This document shows, in pieces, positions 6,893 through 9,509 of a stretch of DNA of 9,509 bases (position 1 is its first letter; the number at the start of each line of letters is the position of its first letter). The position numbers and the translations under genes are program-made. Under the pieces are notes generated by a model. It had not been told where the DNA came from, made no database searches, and saw only the letters and a list, made by a program, of their open reading frames with translations. The DNA is from Comamonas sp. (GTDB lineage: Bacteria > Pseudomonadota > Gammaproteobacteria > Burkholderiales > Burkholderiaceae_C), in the NCBI GenBank assembly GCA_019236485.1, contig JAFAIY010000320.1, positions 1-9,509 of the forward strand, given 5' to 3'.

Positions 6893-7465
6893 TCATTCCT
6901 CGCCGGACTGGGCGCGCGCCAGGCGCTCGCTCTTCCAGTACACATCGTCGCCGCCATCGATGCGGTTGAGCACGCGCGCCAGCACGAACAGCAGATCGGA
7001 CAATCGGTTCAGATACTGGCGCGGCGCGGCACGCATGGACTCGGACTGCTCCAGCGCCACCACCTGGCGCTCGGCGCGGCGCGCCACGGTGCGGCAGACA
7101 TGGGCCTGGGCCGCGGCGCGCGTGCCCGCCGGCAGTATGAACTCCAGCAGGCGCGGCAGCTGGGCGTTGTAGCGGGCCAGGGCCTGGTCCAGCTGCAGCA
7201 GAGCATCGTCCTTGAGCAGCTCGTAGCCGGGCATGGACAGCTCGCCGCCGAGATTGAACAGCTGGTGCTGGATATCGACCAGCAGTTCGCGCACATCCTG
7301 CGGCAGGGTCTCGCACAGCAGCAGACCGATATGGGAGTTGAGCTCATCCACATCGCCCATGGCGTGCGGGCGGCCGCTGTTCTTGGAGACGCGGGTGTTG
7401 TCACCCAGGCCGGTGGTTCCATCGTCGCCGGTGCGTGTGGCGATCTGCGTGAGGCGGTTTCCCAT
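6893..7465 (-). CDS. pduO: PduO-type ATP:cob(I)alamin adenosyltransferase
   Basis: A 190-residue cytoplasmic enzyme that transfers the adenosyl group of ATP to cob(I)alamin, giving the coenzyme B12 used by enzymes such as methylmalonyl-CoA mutase. The family signature is clear: TRTGDDGTTGLGD at 10-22 (ATP phosphate loop), GDVDELNSHIGL at 37-48, CRTVARRAERQVVAL at 124-138 with the conserved R/E/R cluster, and YLNRLSDLLFVLAR at 151-164. I start at 7465, where AAGGAA lies 5 nt upstream and the protein begins MGNRLTQIATRTG, the normal N-terminus; the open frame runs 58 codons further upstream without support. The lysR gene follows after 20 bp. No cobalamin riboswitch is evident in the upstream 161 bp. 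Family assignment is firm; which B12 enzyme it serves is not shown here. Confidence 0.94.
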   Translation of the reverse strand: MGNRLTQIATRTGDDGTTGLGDNTRVSKNSGRPHAMGDVDELNSHIGLLLCETLPQDVRELLVDIQHQLFNLGGELSMPGYELLKDDALLQLDQALARYNAQLPRLLEFILPAGTRAAAQAHVCRTVARRAERQVVALEQSESMRAAPRQYLNRLSDLLFVLARVLNRIDGGDDVYWKSERLARAQSGEE

Positions 7466-7626
7466 AGGTCTTCCTTGTTTCGTCGGCATCGTGCCAGACA
7501 TCGATTGTGCTTTACACAGGGAAGGCAAATGTAGTCTCAGGCAACAAGCTGCAAGAGTGCTGGCCCTGGCCCGCCACCTGCGCTGGAATACGGGCCTGTG
7601 TTTGACTAGCGAAGGAATGAACAGAT
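7466..7626. promoter_or_regulatory. Divergent intergenic region upstream of adenosyltransferase and EF-hand genes
   Basis: A 161-bp non-coding stretch that must carry promoters in both directions. A TTTACA at 7511-7516 resembles a -35 box but has no well-spaced -10 partner. I see no B12-box and no clear palindrome. TGGCAC at 7491-7496 (minus) lacks the sigma-54 -12 element. Confidence 0.4.
7471..7476 (-). promoter_or_regulatory. Ribosome binding site fixing the adenosyltransferase start
   Basis: AAGGAA on the minus strand lies 5 nt before the ATG at 7463-7465 and excludes the longer open frame reaching 7639. Confidence 0.65.
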
Positions 7627-7974
7627 ATGAAGAAGACAATGCTCAACTGCAATATCTCGTCTTTCGAGGTGCTCAGCGTGGTGCTGTTCTCTGCCCTCAC
7701 CTTTGGCTCGACGGGAGCGGTCCTGGCCCAGAACATGGCCCATCCAAGCCGGGAGCGCGTGGCCACCGTCGCCGCCAACGTACAGCCCGCCTCCAATGCG
7801 GCCAACAGCGCCCGGGCTGCGTTCCAGCGCGCCGACGCCAACCACGACGGCCAGCTCAGCGCCGAGGAAGCGCGGCATCTGCCGGCGGTTTCACAGCGCT
7901 TCGAAGAGATGGATACGGACAGAAACGGCCAGCTTTCACTGGCCGAATTTGATAAGGGCATACAGAAATATTGA
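7627..7974 (+). CDS. Small exported EF-hand calcium-binding protein
   Basis: A 115-residue protein with an N-terminal signal peptide (MKKT start, hydrophobic 15-34, likely cleavage VLA|QN near residue 34) and two canonical EF-hand loops. Loop 1 is D70-A-N72-H-D74-G-Q76-L-S78-A-E-E81; loop 2 is D96-T-D98-R-N100-G-Q102-L-S104-L-A-E107. All calcium-coordinating positions 1, 3, 5, 7, 9 and 12 carry suitable residues, so a paired EF-hand is likely. The mature protein of about 80 residues is probably periplasmic or secreted. AAGGAA at 7612-7617 lies 9 nt before the start. It stands alone, divergent from the adenosyltransferase and convergent with the BMP-family gene. Such proteins are usually annotated only as EF-hand domain proteins; the biological role is unknown, with calcium buffering or sensing being guesses. 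Confidence 0.9.
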   Translation: MKKTMLNCNISSFEVLSVVLFSALTFGSTGAVLAQNMAHPSRERVATVAANVQPASNAANSARAAFQRADANHDGQLSAEEARHLPAVSQRFEEMDTDRNGQLSLAEFDKGIQKY

Positions 7975-7979
7975 GCTCT

Positions 7980-7998
7980 CTGAGGCGCTATGCGCCTT
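7980..7998 (+). repeat. Dispersed hairpin repeat, shortened copy 3 (after the EF-hand gene)
   Basis: This 19-bp segment matches the reverse complement of 3453-3471 in copy 1 at 18 of 19 positions, the difference being in the loop. It forms TGAGGCGC-TAT-GCGCCTTA (7981-7999, one G-T pair). It starts 5 bp after the EF-hand stop and has the same orientation relative to its upstream gene as copies 1 and 2. The C5/G5 hairpin of the other copies is absent; a different hairpin follows at 8004. Confidence 0.6.
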
Positions 7999-8003
7999 AG
8001 CCT

Positions 8004-8033
8004 GGGCAGCCCGCCGCTAAGCGGCTCTTGCCC
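8004..8033 (+). terminator. Nested hairpin downstream of the EF-hand gene
   Basis: An inner stem GCCGC/GCGGC (8013-8017 with 8021-8025, loop TAA) sits inside an outer stem GGGCA/TGCCC (8004-8008 with 8029-8033). With the hairpin at 7981-7999 it occupies the 93-bp space between the convergent EF-hand and BMP-family genes. There is no T-run, so a terminator role is inferred from position and structure only. Confidence 0.4.
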
Positions 8034-8067
8034 GGCGCCCTAGGCCTGGTCCGCGCCAAATTGCGCA

Positions 8068-9033
8068 TCAAGCCGGGGCGTCCTCGGTGACCGGCAAGGG
8101 AAACTCCGGCCCCGTGTAGACGGAACGTATTTCCACCTCCCCGCGCAGCAACCGCTGCGCCCATTCATCGACCGAGACCCTGGCCTGCGCATCCACGCGC
8201 GGGCCCAGATCCAGACGGACCAGGGACGGCTCCTCCAGACCGAAATCCCGATACCCGCCCAGCGGCAGCAGGCCCCGCGCGTGGTCCTTGATGGCGCGGA
8301 AGATGGCCTCGCCGGAATCGCAGATGGCGGAGGCGATGAAGACCTCGGGATCACACTGCACCCAGGGCAGCACATTGCCGATCTGCGCCACGCCATGGCG
8401 CCGGCAGGCCTCGATCACGCCGGGCCGGCCGCCATCGATCATGGCAAACAGCACATCCACTCCGCTCTGCCGCGCCATGTCCTCCACACAGGCCCGGGCC
8501 CATTGCGGGCGATGCTGATGGCCGCAGAACTGGGTCACGAACTCCCCGTCAAAGCCGGCGGCCGCCAGGCCGTGGGCAAAGGCCGCCCGGCCGCGCAGGC
8601 CTGGCGGCACCTTCTCGCCCGAGAAATGCCCGGCCACGCCAGAGCGGCTGAAGCCGGCGGCCAGCACGCCGGCCAGAAAGGCCGACTGCTCCTGCAGCAC
8701 CTCATAGCGCGCGACATTGGCCGCAACCAGACTGCCCTGCGTGATGACAAAGGCCTGCTGCGGATGGCGCTCGGCCAGAATGCCCACGGGACCGTCGCCC
8801 TGGCCGCCATGGGCCACGATCAGGTCGTAGGCGCCTGTGCAGAAAGCCTGCATTGCATAGGCGCGGTCCTGGGCCGACTGCCCGGACACCCAGTGCACAT
8901 CCACCTCATGGCCGGCGGCCTGCGCGCGGCGCGCGCCCAGCAGGCCGGATTCGTTGAAGCTGCCCTGCCCCTCGGGGCCGAACAGCACGACGGCATAACG
9001 TGCCTGCCGCGGCGAAATACGGAGATTGCTCAT
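8068..9033 (-). CDS. BMP-family (basic membrane protein / PnrA-like) substrate-binding-type protein without signal peptide
   Basis: A 321-residue protein of the BMP family (PF02608), whose members are mostly nucleoside-binding lipoproteins of ABC transporters. Family-like segments are GSFNESGLLGA at 24-34, YEVLQEQSAFLAGVLAAGFS at 110-129, VAGHFSGEKVPPGLRGRAAF at 133-152, and a C-terminal YTGPEFPLP. Residues 1-20 (MSNLRISPRQARYAVVLFGP) run straight into the first beta strand: no signal peptide or lipobox is visible, also not in the in-frame extension upstream. It may therefore act in the cytoplasm. The start is uncertain: AAGGA lies only one base before the ATG at 9033, too close for good use, and a TTG at 9070-9072 is an alternative, five bases past the previous stop. 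It follows the Bug-type gene by 43 bp on the same strand and is likely in its operon. Ligand unknown. Confidence 0.8.
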   Translation of the reverse strand: MSNLRISPRQARYAVVLFGPEGQGSFNESGLLGARRAQAAGHEVDVHWVSGQSAQDRAYAMQAFCTGAYDLIVAHGGQGDGPVGILAERHPQQAFVITQGSLVAANVARYEVLQEQSAFLAGVLAAGFSRSGVAGHFSGEKVPPGLRGRAAFAHGLAAAGFDGEFVTQFCGHQHRPQWARACVEDMARQSGVDVLFAMIDGGRPGVIEACRRHGVAQIGNVLPWVQCDPEVFIASAICDSGEAIFRAIKDHARGLLPLGGYRDFGLEEPSLVRLDLGPRVDAQARVSVDEWAQRLLRGEVEIRSVYTGPEFPLPVTEDAPA

Positions 9034-9076
9034 TCCTTGACTCGATGACTGCTCAGCGGTTGTCTGCTTCAATCCA

Positions 9077-9509
9077 TCACAGGCTGGCGCTGGTGCGCTT
9101 GGCCACGGCCGCCCAGTTGCTGGCCTGGGAGGCGACCAGGCGCGTGAAGCCAGCGGCATCCATGTCCTGCGTCACAAAGCCCTGGGCCTCCAGGGCCTGG
9201 GCCACCTCGGGCCGGCGGCAGACCTGGCGCACGGCTTCGGTAAGCCTTTGCGCGTGCTCGCGGGCAATGCCCGCAGGCGCAGAGATGCCCACATAGTTTT
9301 CGGAAACCAGCTGCCCGAACCCCAGCTCGGCCACGCTGGGCGTCTGCGGAGACTGGGGCACGCGGCGTGCCGAAGTCACGGCCAGCAGCTTGACCCGGCC
9401 CTGCTTCTGCAGCGCGATGTTCTGGGGCAGAGCATCGATGGCGATCTTGATCTGGCCGCCCAGCAGATCGGCCCGCATGGGGGCAGCGCCGCGGTAGGGC
9501 ACATGCTCC
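9077..9509 (-). CDS. Bug/TctC-type tripartite tricarboxylate transporter substrate-binding protein (C-terminal part; 5' end beyond window)
   Basis: The visible 143 residues are the C-terminal half of a Bug-family (TctC, PF03401) periplasmic binding protein, normally about 320 aa. The frame is open to the window edge, and the residues just inside it, EHVPYRGAAPMRADLLGGQI, match the conserved VPYKG-x-x-P-x-x-x-D-L-x-G-G-x-I segment of the family. Then come IALQKQGRVKLLAVTSARR, the SVAELGF segment typical of TPTVAEAG loops, and the YVGISAPAGIAREHAQRL segment matching WxGxxAPAGTP. The GTG at 9500-9502 is internal, not a start. Bug proteins bind carboxylates or other small acids and are heavily expanded in Comamonadaceae and Bordetella; most have no known ligand. 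The BMP-family gene lies 43 bp downstream on the same strand. Confidence 0.9.
   Translation of the reverse strand, partial: EHVPYRGAAPMRADLLGGQIKIAIDALPQNIALQKQGRVKLLAVTSARRVPQSPQTPSVAELGFGQLVSENYVGISAPAGIAREHAQRLTEAVRQVCRRPEVAQALEAQGFVTQDMDAAGFTRLVASQASNWAAVAKRTSASL

Noticed and set aside
6099..7172. A 357-codon plus-strand open frame opposite lysR and the adenosyltransferase
   Set aside because: It is His/Gln-rich and antisense to two genes with conserved motifs, with no recognisable domain.
7491..7496. TGGCAC on the minus strand upstream of the adenosyltransferase, resembling a sigma-54 -24 element
   Set aside because: The expected TTGC -12 element does not follow at the right spacing. 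The TGGCAC at 4523-4528 was rejected for the same reason.
7466..7626. Cobalamin riboswitch upstream of the adenosyltransferase
   Set aside because: The leader is short and I see no B12-box-like core, so there is no support beyond gene function.

Overview
This is a G+C-rich, almost fully coding chromosomal stretch whose proteins and dispersed repeat look like a betaproteobacterium of the family Comamonadaceae (Comamonas, Delftia or Acidovorax type). The assignment rests on the aerobic benzoyl-CoA (box) genes, a Bug/TctC-type binding protein, and a hairpin repeat that I associate with this family. No rRNA, tRNA, IS element, CRISPR array or phage gene is visible.

Layout. (1) 1-2567, plus strand: the 3' part of boxB (cut by the window edge) and complete boxA, the oxygenase and reductase of benzoyl-CoA epoxidation. 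(2) 2561-5808: a probable amino-acid module. It holds a PLP-independent aspartate/glutamate-type racemase (minus), a GltI-like periplasmic glutamate/aspartate-binding protein (minus), and a divergent DadA-like FAD D-amino-acid dehydrogenase (plus). (3) 5964-7465, minus: a PduO-type cobalamin adenosyltransferase followed 20 bp later by a LysR regulator. (4) 7627-7974, plus: a small exported protein with two EF-hands. (5) 8068-9509, minus: the C-terminal part of a Bug/TctC-type solute-binding protein (cut by the window edge) followed by a BMP-family protein that has no visible signal peptide.

How the parts fit. BoxA passes NADPH electrons to BoxB, which makes 2,3-epoxybenzoyl-CoA; boxC is not in the window and is probably upstream. 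The racemase, binding protein and dehydrogenase together suggest uptake of acidic amino acids, interconversion of D and L forms and oxidative deamination of the D form. That link is inferred from adjacency only. The remaining genes look like ordinary neighbours.

The most distinctive non-coding signal is a repeat with tandem hairpins placed directly after gene stops: after the binding-protein gene, across the lysR stop codon, and as a shortened copy after the EF-hand gene. Between the first two copies one stem has changed on both arms while keeping its pairing, so structure appears to be what is retained. No gene-free stretch exceeds 300 bp, and I could not assign any promoter with confidence.
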